DNA of 64,000 bases from Pedococcus dokdonensis (GCF_900104525.1 NZ_LT629711.1:1984001-2048000), one strand, 5' to 3'; counted from the stretch's first letter, positions 34,826 through 44,538 are shown. A program made the numbers and translations. Notes: generated by a model not told the origin, from the letters alone.

Positions 34826-35032
34826 TCAGGCCGGCTTGCGGGCTTCGTCGACCAGCAGCACCGGCACGCCGTCGTCGATGCGGTACTGCAGGCCGCACTC
34901 GGCGTTGGTGCAGTGCAGCTCGGGCTTGCCCTCGACGGTTGCGTCGGCGAGCTCCGAACGGCAGGCGGGACACCTCAGGATCTCCCGCAGCCACGGCTCG
35001 ATCCGCACGTCCTGTCCCTGTCCTGGCGCCAT
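34826..35032 (-). CDS. Trm112/UPF0434 family zinc-finger-like protein
   Basis: A 68-residue protein with EPWLREILRCPACRSELADA and ELHCTNAECGLQYRIDDGVPVLLVDEAR: four Cys at 21, 24, 41 and 46 for one zinc, then the G-I/V-P-V-L-L Trm112 signature. In other bacteria Trm112-like proteins activate methyltransferases. It starts one base inside the manB stop (TGATG) and lies before the SIS gene, a common arrangement in this phylum. Confidence 0.9.
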   Translation of the reverse strand: MAPGQGQDVRIEPWLREILRCPACRSELADATVEGKPELHCTNAECGLQYRIDDGVPVLLVDEARKPA

Positions 35033-36474
35033 CAGCGTTCTCCTCTCACCAGTGCGAGCACATCGTCTCGCACCTGGGTCATCGTGTCTCGGTCGGCCGC
35101 CTCGACATTGAGGCGCAGCAGCGGCTCGGTGTTCGAGGCCCGCAGGTTCAGCCACCACATCGGCGCCTCCGGGGTCGCCGGGTGGGTGGCGGTGAGGCCG
35201 TCCAGCTCGTCCAGCTGCGCCCCCCGCTCCGTCGCCCACGCGCGGACCGTGGCAGTGGTGGCCGCCGCGTCGGCGACGGTCGAGTTGATCTCGCCGGACG
35301 CGGCATACCGGCTGTAGGCGGCGGTGAGCCGGCTCAGCGGCTCGGCCTGCTCACCCAAGGCGGCCAGCACGTGCATCGCCGCGAGCATGCCGGTGTCGGC
35401 GAACCAGAAGTCGCGGAAGTAGTAGTGCGCGCTGTGCTCGCCCCCGAAGACGGCACCCTCGCGGGCCATCTCGGCCTTGATGAACGAGTGCCCCACCCTG
35501 GTGCGCACTCCGCGCGCGCCCTGCTCGGCGATGATCTCCGGCACCGCGGCCGACGAGATGACGTTGTAGACCACGGCCACGTCGGCGGCCGGCGTGCCGC
35601 CGGCCACCTCCTTGGCGACCTCACGCGTCGCCACCAGGGCGGTGATGGCGCTCGGGCTGACCGGCTCGCCGCGCTCGTCGACGACGAAGCACCGGTCGGC
35701 GTCGCCGTCGAACGCCAGGCCCAGGTCGGCGCCGTGCTCGACCACGGCGGCCTGCAGGTCGCGCAGGTTCTCCGGCTCCAGCGGGTTGGCCTCGTGGTTG
35801 GGGAAGGTGCCGTCGAGCTCGAAGTAGAGCGGCACGACCTCGAGGGGCAGTCCCGGCAGACCGGCGGCGGTGCCGAGCACGGCCGGCACGGTGTGGCCGC
35901 CCATGCCGTTGCCCGCGTCGACGACCACCTTGAGCGGCCGGACCCCGGACAGGTCGACCAGCCCGCGCAGGAAGGCTGCGTAGTCGGCTAGGACGTCGCG
36001 CTCGACCACCGTGCCGACCGGCCCGTCGACCGGCCCCGCGCTGGTGCCCGTGTCGAGCAGCCGTTGGGCCAACGCGCTCACGTCCGCGAGGCCGGAGTCC
36101 TGACCGACCGGCCGGGCGCCCGCGCGGCAGAGCTTGATGCCGTTGTACTGCGCCGGGTTGTGGGAGGCCGTGAACATCGCGCCCGGAAGGTCGAGCGCAC
36201 CGCTGGCGTAGTAGAGCCCGTCGGTGCTGCACAACCCGATCAGGGTGGCGTCGAACCCGTGCGCGGTCACCCCCGCGGCGAACGCCCGCGACAGCTCCGG
36301 CGAGGACGGCCGCATGTCGTGGCCGATGACGACACCTGACGCGCCCTCAGGCCCGATGACGGTCTGCGCGAAGGCCGCGCCCAGCGCCCACGCCACGTCG
36401 ACGTTGAGCTGGTCGGGGACCACGCCTCGGACGTCATAGGCCTTGACGAAGTCGGACAGCACGGGTTTCGGCAC
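35032..36474 (-). CDS. manB: Phosphomannomutase/phosphoglucomutase
   Basis: A 480-residue alpha-D-phosphohexomutase: catalytic Ser104 in MFTASHNPAQYNGIK, metal loop FDGDADRC, sugar loop GGEHSAHYYFRD, and phosphate site LNLRASNTEPLLRLNVEA. It makes mannose 1-phosphate for GDP-mannose, hence mannosylated lipids and glycans. The two catalytic loops and full length are intact. It leads the manB-trm112-SIS operon. Position and neighbours (DUF3499 upstream) match manB of mycobacteria (Rv3257c by recollection). Confidence 0.95.
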   Translation of the reverse strand: MPKPVLSDFVKAYDVRGVVPDQLNVDVAWALGAAFAQTVIGPEGASGVVIGHDMRPSSPELSRAFAAGVTAHGFDATLIGLCSTDGLYYASGALDLPGAMFTASHNPAQYNGIKLCRAGARPVGQDSGLADVSALAQRLLDTGTSAGPVDGPVGTVVERDVLADYAAFLRGLVDLSGVRPLKVVVDAGNGMGGHTVPAVLGTAAGLPGLPLEVVPLYFELDGTFPNHEANPLEPENLRDLQAAVVEHGADLGLAFDGDADRCFVVDERGEPVSPSAITALVATREVAKEVAGGTPAADVAVVYNVISSAAVPEIIAEQGARGVRTRVGHSFIKAEMAREGAVFGGEHSAHYYFRDFWFADTGMLAAMHVLAALGEQAEPLSRLTAAYSRYAASGEINSTVADAAATTATVRAWATERGAQLDELDGLTATHPATPEAPMWWLNLRASNTEPLLRLNVEAADRDTMTQVRDDVLALVRGER

Positions 36475-36510
36475 GCCGGAAACCCTAGCGGGCAGCCGAG
36501 CCGGGGTCGG

Positions 36511-36894
36511 TCAGGAGTCCCGCAGGACCCGAAGGTGCCCTCGCCGACCGGTCTCGATCGCCCCGGACGCGTCTTCGTCGGCCGGTCGTGGCCGGGTCGC
36601 CACCGGCGCCTCACCGAGCCGTGGACGCCCCGCCTCGCGGACCGCGTTGGCGAGCGCGAGCAGGTCGTCGTGGGAGGGCTCGGGTTCGACGTACTCACCC
36701 GACAGCCGCACGATCTCCCAGCCCCGTGGGGCCGTCAGCCGATCGGCGTGGTCGGCACACAGGTCGTAGGTGTGTGGCTCGGCGAAGGTCGCCAGCGGGC
36801 CGACCACCGCGGTCTGGTCGCCGTAGACGTAGGTGAGCGTCGCGATGGCGGGCTTGGAGCACGCGGTGCGGGAGCACCTCCTGGACAGACTCAC
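36511..36894 (-). CDS. DUF3499 family protein
   Basis: A 127-residue protein beginning SLSRRCSRTACSKPAIATLTYVYGDQTAVVGPLA and HTYDLCADHADRLTAPRGWEIVRL: Cys and His pairs suggest a small zinc-binding fold. DUF3499 is confined to actinobacteria and sits beside manB in many genomes. The C-terminal ~40 residues are low-complexity. Role unknown. It is transcribed toward manB with 36 bases between. Confidence 0.9.
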   Translation of the reverse strand: MSLSRRCSRTACSKPAIATLTYVYGDQTAVVGPLATFAEPHTYDLCADHADRLTAPRGWEIVRLSGEYVEPEPSHDDLLALANAVREAGRPRLGEAPVATRPRPADEDASGAIETGRRGHLRVLRDS

Positions 36895-36954
36895 ATCGCG
36901 GACTCTATGCCAGCGCTGCGGGGCTCCCGGCTCGGCACGCCGTAGGGTGCGAGG

Positions 36955-37401
36955 GTGACTTCGTCAGGCTCCCCCGCCCGGCGCCCCGGTGCTGCCCACC
37001 GCGACCGTCGCGGCCGCGGTGTCAGGGGTCCGATGGCGTGGCCGGCGGTGCCCGCGATGACCAGCCGACGCCAGCAGTTCGACGACCTCGTGCTCGACAG
37101 CGCCGCGCGGCTCGAGGGCCGGCTGGGCCCGCGGTTCGAGCAGGTGGAGTTCGCGGTCGAGGACGTCCCCCCGACCGACCCGGCCCCGTGGGAGCGGGAC
37201 GGCGTGCCGCTCGGGCGGGCCTTCCCCGCTCGCGGTCGCCAGCCGGCCCGGGTGGTGATCTACCGCAGGCCGATCGAGGCCCGCGCCGAGAGCCAGCGCG
37301 ACCTCACCGCCATCGTGCAGGACGTCGTGGTGGAGCAGGTCGCGGGACTGTTCAACCTCGCGCCGGGCGACCTCGACCCGCGCTACGACGACGGCGGCTG
37401 A
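36955..37401 (+). CDS. Metallopeptidase (zincin_1, PF06262)-family protein lacking HExxH
   Basis: A 148-residue protein: DRRGRGVRGPMAWPAVPAM then FDDLVLDSAARLEGRLGPRFEQVEFAVEDVPP and VVIYRRPIEARAES are the family blocks. Where classical members have H-E-x-x-H, this reads V-E-Q-V-A (126-130), so the zinc-binding His pair is absent. I believe actinobacterial relatives share this, so it is probably a non-catalytic fold. GTG 36955 keeps the conserved RGRGVRGP block; ATG 37033 has a better ribosome site (AGGGG) but would remove it. It is divergent from DUF3499. The last 19 bp overlap the convergent membrane gene. Confidence 0.82.
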   Translation: MTSSGSPARRPGAAHRDRRGRGVRGPMAWPAVPAMTSRRQQFDDLVLDSAARLEGRLGPRFEQVEFAVEDVPPTDPAPWERDGVPLGRAFPARGRQPARVVIYRRPIEARAESQRDLTAIVQDVVVEQVAGLFNLAPGDLDPRYDDGG

Positions 37402-39701
37402 GGCGCGCGCAGCCGGTAGACCGTCGCGCCGCCGGCCCGGAAGACCGGATCCGCCACGTCACCCATCCGGTCGCCGACCGGGTCGTAACCCGGCACCGCG
37501 AGCACCCAGTGCACGCCGCGCTGCGCCAGCTGGTCGGCGCCGGTCGTGCTCGGATCGGCCAGGAACGACCTGACGGCGTCCCACCGGGCGCGGTCCCAGA
37601 ACGGGACCTCCCAGTTGTTCACGGCACCGGTCTCGGTGGCCAGCCGGTTCGCGGTCGCGGTGTAGCCCCAACCGGACACGACGGTGCGCCGTTCCGTGTA
37701 GGCCGCGACCCAGAAGGTGCGGTTGACGCAAACTCCGACCTCAGCGCTGGATCCGTTGCTGCACAACGCATTCGTGACGACGACATCATCCGGCCCGCTG
37801 TGGCTGGCGATCCACCGCGCGGCGCGGACGCCGTCGGCGTCGATCTGCTGCGACGGGTTGGCTTGCTGGTCCACCCACCCCACCGGGTGGCTGGCCACCC
37901 ACCCGACCGCCTGCCCCGGGACCCGCACCGCCCCGGCCCCGGCGAGGAAGAGCACCAGCAGGAGCCCGAGGACGGCGCGGCGGCCCGGCGACCGTCGGAG
38001 GTATGCCGCGGCGGCCAGCGCGAGCACGGCCAGCACCGCCCAGGGGATGAGCACCTGGCCGAACCTGCTGAGTGCGCCCTGCCCGGGCCCGAACACCGCC
38101 CAGTCGCGCAGCGCCAGCACGGCCATCACGACGAGACCGGCGGCGAATGCAACGGCTGCGGGACGCAACGCCTTCACCGGGACACCGCTGGCGACCCGCG
38201 TCGAGACGCCCCAGGCCGCGGCGGCCGTGAGGAGCGGCAGCGCCGTCCGCAGGAAGTACAGGTTGCTCTGACCCTGGTGGTAGAGCAGCACGACGCCGGC
38301 CACACCGAGGATCAGGCCGCCCAGGGCGAGCTGGGCAGCGGGGTCGGTGCGAGCGCGCCGGTCGCTGAGCAGCAGCCCCAGACCGGCGACCGGCACCAGC
38401 AGGGTCGCGAGGCAGGCGATGAGCGCGAGCACGAGGACGAGCGCCGACCGGCCGGGCACCGTGTCGCCGAGCAGCAGCGAGCCCAGGGCTGTCGTCAGGA
38501 CGTAGCGGAACGGCCCCAGCACCAGGCTCTGCGACTGCCCGCCGTAGATCGTGGCCCACGACGCCGCGAACACCACGCCGGCGGCCACGAGTGCGGTCAG
38601 CGCCGGCCGGTTCAACCGGCGCGTGACCCACCACTGGCTGAGCACCACCCAGGCAGTCCCGGCGAGCACGACCGGCAGCACCGAGGCTTTCGCTCCGGCT
38701 CCGACGCCGAGGAGGGGGACCAGCAACCACCACGTGCGGCGTCGAGCGGCCCCGCGCACGACGTCGACGAGCAGGACGGCAAGGGGCGTGAACACCACCG
38801 CGGCGAACGCCCCGCTGGTGCTCCACCAGAAGCTCACGTCGTACGGCACGCCCATGAGGTCGGCGGTCGGCTGGGCGAGCAGCTTCGACCAGGGAAGGGC
38901 CGACGCGTCCTGCACGACGAGCAACAGGCCCCCCGCCAACGGCCCGACCCAGGAGCGTCGCGCCAACCGGGTGGCCAGGGCTCCGGTGCCGAGCAGGACC
39001 AGGGCCATGGCGGGCAGCAGGTCCAGTCGCAGCACCAGCGTGGGCAGCGGCACGCCGGTCAGCTGGGTGGCGCTGGCCAGGTGCTCGGCGAAGAACCAGT
39101 GGTAGAGCAGCGGCTCACCCTGGACCCACGGGAACTCCAGGGGCCACCGGTGCGTCGCCTCACCCGCGAGGGCGAGCGCGAACAGGAGGTCGTTCTCCGG
39201 GCCCCCTCGACCCGTCCACGACACCGGCTGCCGGGCGAAGTACCCGAACGCGAACCAGACGGAGGTCACCAGGGCGATGGCGGCGTACCCCCAGCTCACC
39301 GCCGCAGGCAGGGCCACCCAGGGCCGGGCGGCGCGCCGGCGGATCGAGGGCACGGCCAAGGCGAGGACCGACAGCGCCGAGGGAGCGAGCGCCCCGGCGA
39401 CCGGCGGCAGGCCGGCGGCGGTGAACGCGATCCGGCCCACCACCTCCGCGGCATAACCCAGCGACGCCCCGACCGCCAGGTCCTCGACGCCATACCGGAG
39501 CCGGGGGCCGAGCACCCGCCAGACCAGGACGCCCGGAAGCGCGACGACGCCGACCCAGTAGGCGGCGTAGCGGGCGAGCTCCATCGGCCGCACACCCCAG
39601 GCCGCGAGCAGGACGATCGCCACCAGGACGCAGACCGTCGCCGCGACGACGCCGGGTGAGGCCCTGCGCAGGGGTGTGGGCAGGCGGTCGGCGGTGGGCA
39701 T
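37383..39701 (-). CDS. Large GT-C-like membrane protein
   Basis: A 772-residue protein with about 14 helices in residues ~20-610. An outside loop reads QPVSWTGRGGPENDLLFALALAGEATHRWPLEFPWVQGEPLLYHWFFAEHLAS, with acidic residues as in DUF2298/GT-C enzymes. The soluble C-terminal ~160 residues (WIASHSGPDDVVVTNALCSNG, VNNWEVPFWDRARWDAVRSFL) lie outside. ATG 39701 (MPTADRLP) is the first ATG of the frame; a longer TTG or GTG start up to 39734 is possible. Its neighbours are DUF5719 and the giant GT2, suggesting work on a surface glycan. Reaction unknown. Confidence 0.62.
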   Translation of the reverse strand: MPTADRLPTPLRRASPGVVAATVCVLVAIVLLAAWGVRPMELARYAAYWVGVVALPGVLVWRVLGPRLRYGVEDLAVGASLGYAAEVVGRIAFTAAGLPPVAGALAPSALSVLALAVPSIRRRAARPWVALPAAVSWGYAAIALVTSVWFAFGYFARQPVSWTGRGGPENDLLFALALAGEATHRWPLEFPWVQGEPLLYHWFFAEHLASATQLTGVPLPTLVLRLDLLPAMALVLLGTGALATRLARRSWVGPLAGGLLLVVQDASALPWSKLLAQPTADLMGVPYDVSFWWSTSGAFAAVVFTPLAVLLVDVVRGAARRRTWWLLVPLLGVGAGAKASVLPVVLAGTAWVVLSQWWVTRRLNRPALTALVAAGVVFAASWATIYGGQSQSLVLGPFRYVLTTALGSLLLGDTVPGRSALVLVLALIACLATLLVPVAGLGLLLSDRRARTDPAAQLALGGLILGVAGVVLLYHQGQSNLYFLRTALPLLTAAAAWGVSTRVASGVPVKALRPAAVAFAAGLVVMAVLALRDWAVFGPGQGALSRFGQVLIPWAVLAVLALAAAAYLRRSPGRRAVLGLLLVLFLAGAGAVRVPGQAVGWVASHPVGWVDQQANPSQQIDADGVRAARWIASHSGPDDVVVTNALCSNGSSAEVGVCVNRTFWVAAYTERRTVVSGWGYTATANRLATETGAVNNWEVPFWDRARWDAVRSFLADPSTTGADQLAQRGVHWVLAVPGYDPVGDRMGDVADPVFRAGGATVYRLRAPQPPSS

Positions 39702-39791
39702 CAGGGACGAAGATAGGACGAACACCGTCCCCAAGGCGCCCTGAATGCCCCCATATCGGTCGTTCGGCGGAGGTCGTGGCGGGTCCGCGAG

Positions 39792-41300
39792 CTAGGGGGT
39801 GACCTCGCGGAGCCCCACCGACGTCGTCCGCAGCAGCGCATCGCTCAGCGGCGCGATCGAGATCAGCTCGCCCTGGGCGTCCTCGAGCCGGGAGACGACA
39901 CCAGCGCGCACCTGCCCGACGCCGGACACCCGGTGCACCCAGACCGAGGCGGCCCCGGTGACGTCGATCATCGAGGTGGCATCGACGCCGACCTCGATCC
40001 GGCGGGAGGTCTGCGCCCCCTTGGCGTCGACGGTCACGACCTCGACCCCGGCCGTGTCACCCGACGAGGTCACCGACACCAGCCGCCGGACCGGAGCCGA
40101 GCCGCCGCCCGGAGCCGAGCCACCGCCCGGAGCGGTCAGCGGCATACCGGCCACCCCGGTGAGGACGGGTGTGGACGAGGCCCAGGCCAGGTCACTCGGC
40201 TGGGCGGGCTTGGCCCGCGTCACCAGTGCCGCCGCGACGATCGGCACGTCGGCGCGCACCTGGATGCCGACGGTGGCAGGGGGGAGCTTGGACAGGTCGA
40301 TGTCACGCACCGTGCCTCCGTCGATGCGGATCACTCCCCCGGCCGGCAGGGCACGAGCACCCTGGGCGGTGAGCACCCGCGCCTGGACCACGGCCTCGGA
40401 GCTGCCCGGCACCGCCACCCGCAACAGCGCGGAGCCGGTGACCGAGACGGCGGGGATGACCTGGTCGCGCGACGGCGGGGCCGTGGGCACGGCGTCATCG
40501 GACCCTGCGGCCCGGGTGCCGTCGAGCCAGGTGTCGTTGACGACGGCTCCCACGACGCCGCCCTCGGCCACGACGTGGACGACCGGGCTGACCAGGTCAC
40601 CGGAGATCGAGTCGAGCAGGAACGAGGTGCGCCCGTGGGCCGGCACGAGGATGCCCTTGCCGTTGGGGGACGAGACCGGGCCGTCCGGCCCGTGCAGGGT
40701 CGCGTCGACGGTGACCGGGTTGCCGCCGGGGTTGGTCAGGACCAGCCGCTCCTGGCGGCCCGGGTCACCTCCCCCGGCCACGATCCAGAACTCGGCGCCG
40801 GGCCGGCCGCACGGCGCCCCGCCGAGCGAGCGCAGGTCACCCGAGGGCACCAGCCAGCTCTGGACGGCGGCGACCCCCGCGGCCATCGACTCGGTCCCGG
40901 TGACGAGCACGCCGGATGCGCCGGCCTGGTTCGCGGAGGCGGTCGCACCCCGGGCGGTGACGGGGGCACCGAGCCCGCCACTCGGCATACGGGTCAGGGT
41001 GAGCCGGCCCGCTCCGGAGGCGGGCTGCGTGCCGGTCATGGCGCGCACCGGTGCGGCGGCCGCGGCGACCCGCACCGGCACCTGGGCGTCGTCGACGCCC
41101 TGCAGGCCCTTGAGCTCGGGACCGGGGCAGACGAGCGAGGAACTGCGCACCGGGCTGGTGACGGCGGTGCTGGCCCGGTCGGCGCCGACGCCCGACCCGA
41201 GCGCCAGGGCGCCGTCGCTGTGCGTGGCCGCCACGACGATGCCCACGCCGGCGAGGGCGACGAGCGAGGTGCGGACCAGGCCGCTGGCTGACCGGTTCAC
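39792..41300 (-). CDS. DUF5719 family exported protein
   Basis: A 502-residue protein with a hydrophobic N-terminal helix (VRTSLVALAGVGIVVAA, likely signal anchor), then a Gly/Val/Thr-rich beta-sheet body. Repeated modules resemble LTNPGGNPVTVDATLHGPDGPV and APVRRLVSVTSSGDTAGVEVVTVDAKG. The low-complexity stretch GGGSAPGGGSAP is encoded by a short DNA repeat. DUF5719 proteins in actinobacteria follow the huge GT2 membrane protein gene, as here with a 4-bp overlap (ATGA). It is probably exported and part of a surface-glycan complex; function unknown. Confidence 0.85.
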   Translation of the reverse strand: MNRSASGLVRTSLVALAGVGIVVAATHSDGALALGSGVGADRASTAVTSPVRSSSLVCPGPELKGLQGVDDAQVPVRVAAAAAPVRAMTGTQPASGAGRLTLTRMPSGGLGAPVTARGATASANQAGASGVLVTGTESMAAGVAAVQSWLVPSGDLRSLGGAPCGRPGAEFWIVAGGGDPGRQERLVLTNPGGNPVTVDATLHGPDGPVSSPNGKGILVPAHGRTSFLLDSISGDLVSPVVHVVAEGGVVGAVVNDTWLDGTRAAGSDDAVPTAPPSRDQVIPAVSVTGSALLRVAVPGSSEAVVQARVLTAQGARALPAGGVIRIDGGTVRDIDLSKLPPATVGIQVRADVPIVAAALVTRAKPAQPSDLAWASSTPVLTGVAGMPLTAPGGGSAPGGGSAPVRRLVSVTSSGDTAGVEVVTVDAKGAQTSRRIEVGVDATSMIDVTGAASVWVHRVSGVGQVRAGVVSRLEDAQGELISIAPLSDALLRTTSVGLREVTP

Positions 41301-44300
41301 CGGCGCCGCCGCCTCGAGCTGCGGTTGCCGAACGGCACCGCCAGGAAGACGACCAGGAGCAGCAGGATCCCCTGCGCCGAGCGCCAGGTGGCAGCGCTCG
41401 GGAGCACGTCCACCGTGATCGTGGTGGCCCCGGCCGGCAGGGCGTAGGCCGCCGCGTCACCGGAAGGAGCCAGCACGCGGCCGTTGGCGCTGACCCTGGC
41501 GTGCCGCACCCAGGACCCGGGCTCGGCCAGCACCAGCGAGGCACCCTGGGGGACGACGGCCTTCACGTCGAGGCGGGCGTGCGCACCGGCGACCGGGATG
41601 GCCTGCTCGGAGCGCTTCGTGACGATCTGCGCGCGCGACGGTGCCACCGCGTCGTCGGCGGCGCGGCCACCGCCGGGGAGCACCCGCCAGAAGGTCACGC
41701 CGTCGTGCTCGCCGAGCCGGCTGAGCCCTGCGGTGGCATCGAGCGAGCGGATGCGAGGGTCGGTGGCATCGGCCCGCAGCCCGACGAAACCGACCGCCTG
41801 GTCGGACAGGTCTGCGGCTGGTGTGAGCACCCCCGGCGCCGCGCCCTGCTCGAAGAGCGACCCGACCGCCGTGCCGAGCTCGGTGCTGTCGGGGCGGTCG
41901 GCGGTGGGCGTGGGCAGCGACCGGGCCACGTCGTCGACCTCGCGGCCGAGCAGCTGCCAGCTCAGGCCGTCACCCTCAGGGGTGAGCAGCAGCATGCGGT
42001 TGCCGATCCCGCTCTCGGCCTGGTCGACGGCGACGGCCGGCCGCGGGTCACGCCAGGCACCGAGGTCGTCTCCGACGGTGCGCCAGGTCAGCCACCCCGC
42101 GCTGACCAGGACGGCGCCCACCAGGGCGGCCGCGACCGGCCATCGCGCCAGGGCCTGCCACCCGCCGCGCGCACGGCTCACGGCAAGGCCTTCGGCACCG
42201 AGGAGGGCGGCGGCCACGAGGGCGAGCGCGAGGACCAGCAGTCCGGTGCCGGCCCACGCGGTGATCGGCTCGCCGGCTGCGGGCCGACCCTGCGGGACGG
42301 TGCCGAGGTGGATGCGTGGCGCCACGACGGCATACCCGAGTCCGACCAGGGCCAGGACCGCGAGCACGCTGGCCGCCGCGTCTCGGCGCCCGGCCCGCAG
42401 CAGTCCCAGCAGGCCGGCGAGGACCAGGGGCACGGAGAGCAGCACGGGGTAGGACCCGGCGCCACCCGGGTGCAGCAGGGCGATCTGCCAGGGCAGCGCC
42501 TGGGCGGTGCCCCACACCGAGAGGCCGGGGCCGGTGAAGACCAGCGCGGGCCGCTCGAACAGCTCGGCGACCCACGGACCCAGGAGGAGCACCGGCCCGA
42601 GGGCGAGGGCAAGGCCGCGGACGCGCGCTCCGCCGTGGCCGGCCACCAGCACGACGAGGCCAGCCAGCACGACGAGGACGAGCAGGGCCGGGGCGAACGC
42701 GCCGAGCACGGCCGCGGCGAGGATCGTCGCGGCGGTGGCGGTGGTGCTGCCACCCCGCCGACCTGCGAGCACCACACCGGCCGCGACGAGCGGGAGGAGG
42801 ACCGCGGCGACGATGCCCCCGAGGCGGCCGGAACCGACCGCAGTGGCGAGCACCGCCGTCGTCGACCACGCCAGGGCGGCCAGCGCCCGCGGCAGGCGTG
42901 AGTGGGTCACCACCCGGGCGGCGAGGTATGCGGTGAGCGTCGCCAGCGGGAGGGCGAAGGTGACCAGCGTGGTGACGACCGCACCGGCCGGCGACGCCGG
43001 GGTGCCGACCAGCGGCAGGTGGCTCGCCACCCACGACAGCCCGGCCAGCACCGCGAGGTGTGGGCCCTGCTCACCGCCGGTGCCCAGGCCCGAGCCGTGC
43101 CAGCCGTCGAGCCAGGCGTGCCAGAGCGTGCCGGCCCCGGCGCGGACACCCACTGTCTCGCCACCGCTCAGGCCGTTGTCGAGCCGCTCGCCGAAGCTGC
43201 CACCGAACCCACGGGTGGCCACGGCAGACACCACGGTCATGGCCAGGACGATGAGCAGACCCGGGTTGCGGGCGGCCCGCGACGCCAGCGTGGCGCCGAG
43301 CACGTTGAGGTCCTGTGCCTCGTCGGCCACGGGGCCCGACTCGGCCACCGTGACCCGGCCCGGGTCGCCCTGGCCGGACTCGAGCGCGACCTCGTCGTGG
43401 ATCAGGTCGGTGGTGTGCCGCAGCACGGTCCGTGGGGGCACGAACAACCCCTGCAGGTCGCGGCGCCGCACCCGGCGGGTGCCGCGCGACCGCCAGCGCG
43501 CTCCCAGCACCCGGCCCGGTGTCAGCACCGCGCCGATGTCGGAGAACTCGGCCCACGCGGCGCGAGGCCGCTTCGCGAGGAGCAGGGCGACGGTCGCCAG
43601 GGTGCTCGACAGCACGATCCAGGCGGACAGCAGCGGCAGCGACCACCACGCACAGCGGGCCAGCGCGACCCGGCGGGCCTGCCGCCGCATCCGGGTGGCT
43701 GAGTCGGTCGGCAGGACGTCGTCGGGGCCGCCCCGGGCGCCGGTGCGCACCGTCGCGCGCGGGACCACCACGACCCGACGACCGGACTGCTGGGCGCGCC
43801 AGGAGAAGTCGACGTCGGCACCGAAGTCGCCGAAGGCCCGCTCCGCACCGCCGAGGCCGTCGAGCAGCTCGCGCTCGACGAGCATGCCGGTCGCGGGGAC
43901 CGCCAGCACGTCGCTGCGGCGGTCGTACTGTCCCTGGTCCGGCTCGCCCGGAGCCGGGGACGGGATCACCCGGCCGCTGCGGGTCAGCTGCAGGCCCACC
44001 GAGTGCAGCGCCCCGGCACGGGTCCAGTCGAGGAGCTTGGGGCCGGCCGCCCCCACCGAGGGGCTGCGGCGGACCGCGTCGAGCAGGCGGGCCAAGGTCA
44101 TCGGGGCGGCCGCGCTGTCGGAGGTGAGCACCCACACGTGGGTGGCGGGATCGACTCCTTCCGCGCCACGCGGTTCGGCGCTGGCCAGGGCCGCGCGCAC
44201 GGCGCACGCCAGGGATGCTGTGCCGCGCGACGCACCATCGGCGACGGTCACGAAGCTGACCGAGGGGATGGCCTCCAGCACGGCACGGTGCGAGCGCACC

Positions 44301-44506
44301 GTCTCGACGGCGTTGCCGTCGTGCTCGTCACGGCCGGGGTCGACCACGACGAGGCGGTCCGGGGTCCGGGTCTGGCGGGCCAGGGAGTCGAGGGTCTCCG
44401 GGAGCGCCGAGGCCGGTCCACGCAGGACCAGAACCGCCGTCACCGTCGCGACCGCCGCAGGAGGTCCTGCGGGGTCCGTCACGTCATGGGGCGGGGCAAG
44501 CGTCAT
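41297..44506 (-). CDS. Very large GT2 glycosyltransferase-membrane protein
   Basis: A 1,069-residue fusion. Residues ~20-260 form a GT2 domain: VTAVLVLRGPASALPETLDSLARQTRTPDRLVVVDPG, HVWVLTSDSAAAPMTLARLLDAV, and FGDFGADVDFSWRAQQSGRRVVVVPRA. It is followed by a long membrane domain (at least 11 helices, ~280-800) and an outside soluble tail with a final helix (GILLLLVVFLAVPF). The arrangement is known across actinobacteria, upstream of DUF5719 and near whiB2. Start ATG 44506 is placed just before the GT2 fold. It probably adds sugar to a lipid carrier or lipoglycan; donor and acceptor unknown. Confidence 0.85.
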   Translation of the reverse strand: MTLAPPHDVTDPAGPPAAVATVTAVLVLRGPASALPETLDSLARQTRTPDRLVVVDPGRDEHDGNAVETVRSHRAVLEAIPSVSFVTVADGASRGTASLACAVRAALASAEPRGAEGVDPATHVWVLTSDSAAAPMTLARLLDAVRRSPSVGAAGPKLLDWTRAGALHSVGLQLTRSGRVIPSPAPGEPDQGQYDRRSDVLAVPATGMLVERELLDGLGGAERAFGDFGADVDFSWRAQQSGRRVVVVPRATVRTGARGGPDDVLPTDSATRMRRQARRVALARCAWWSLPLLSAWIVLSSTLATVALLLAKRPRAAWAEFSDIGAVLTPGRVLGARWRSRGTRRVRRRDLQGLFVPPRTVLRHTTDLIHDEVALESGQGDPGRVTVAESGPVADEAQDLNVLGATLASRAARNPGLLIVLAMTVVSAVATRGFGGSFGERLDNGLSGGETVGVRAGAGTLWHAWLDGWHGSGLGTGGEQGPHLAVLAGLSWVASHLPLVGTPASPAGAVVTTLVTFALPLATLTAYLAARVVTHSRLPRALAALAWSTTAVLATAVGSGRLGGIVAAVLLPLVAAGVVLAGRRGGSTTATAATILAAAVLGAFAPALLVLVVLAGLVVLVAGHGGARVRGLALALGPVLLLGPWVAELFERPALVFTGPGLSVWGTAQALPWQIALLHPGGAGSYPVLLSVPLVLAGLLGLLRAGRRDAAASVLAVLALVGLGYAVVAPRIHLGTVPQGRPAAGEPITAWAGTGLLVLALALVAAALLGAEGLAVSRARGGWQALARWPVAAALVGAVLVSAGWLTWRTVGDDLGAWRDPRPAVAVDQAESGIGNRMLLLTPEGDGLSWQLLGREVDDVARSLPTPTADRPDSTELGTAVGSLFEQGAAPGVLTPAADLSDQAVGFVGLRADATDPRIRSLDATAGLSRLGEHDGVTFWRVLPGGGRAADDAVAPSRAQIVTKRSEQAIPVAGAHARLDVKAVVPQGASLVLAEPGSWVRHARVSANGRVLAPSGDAAAYALPAGATTITVDVLPSAATWRSAQGILLLLVVFLAVPFGNRSSRRRRR

Positions 44507-44538
44507 ACGCAGGTCACGAGGTGTCGCCGCGCCGGCGA

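Noticed and set aside
37038..39659. An 873-codon + frame opposite the GT-C protein
   Set aside because: No fold or motif. The reverse frame has transmembrane helices and conserved loops.
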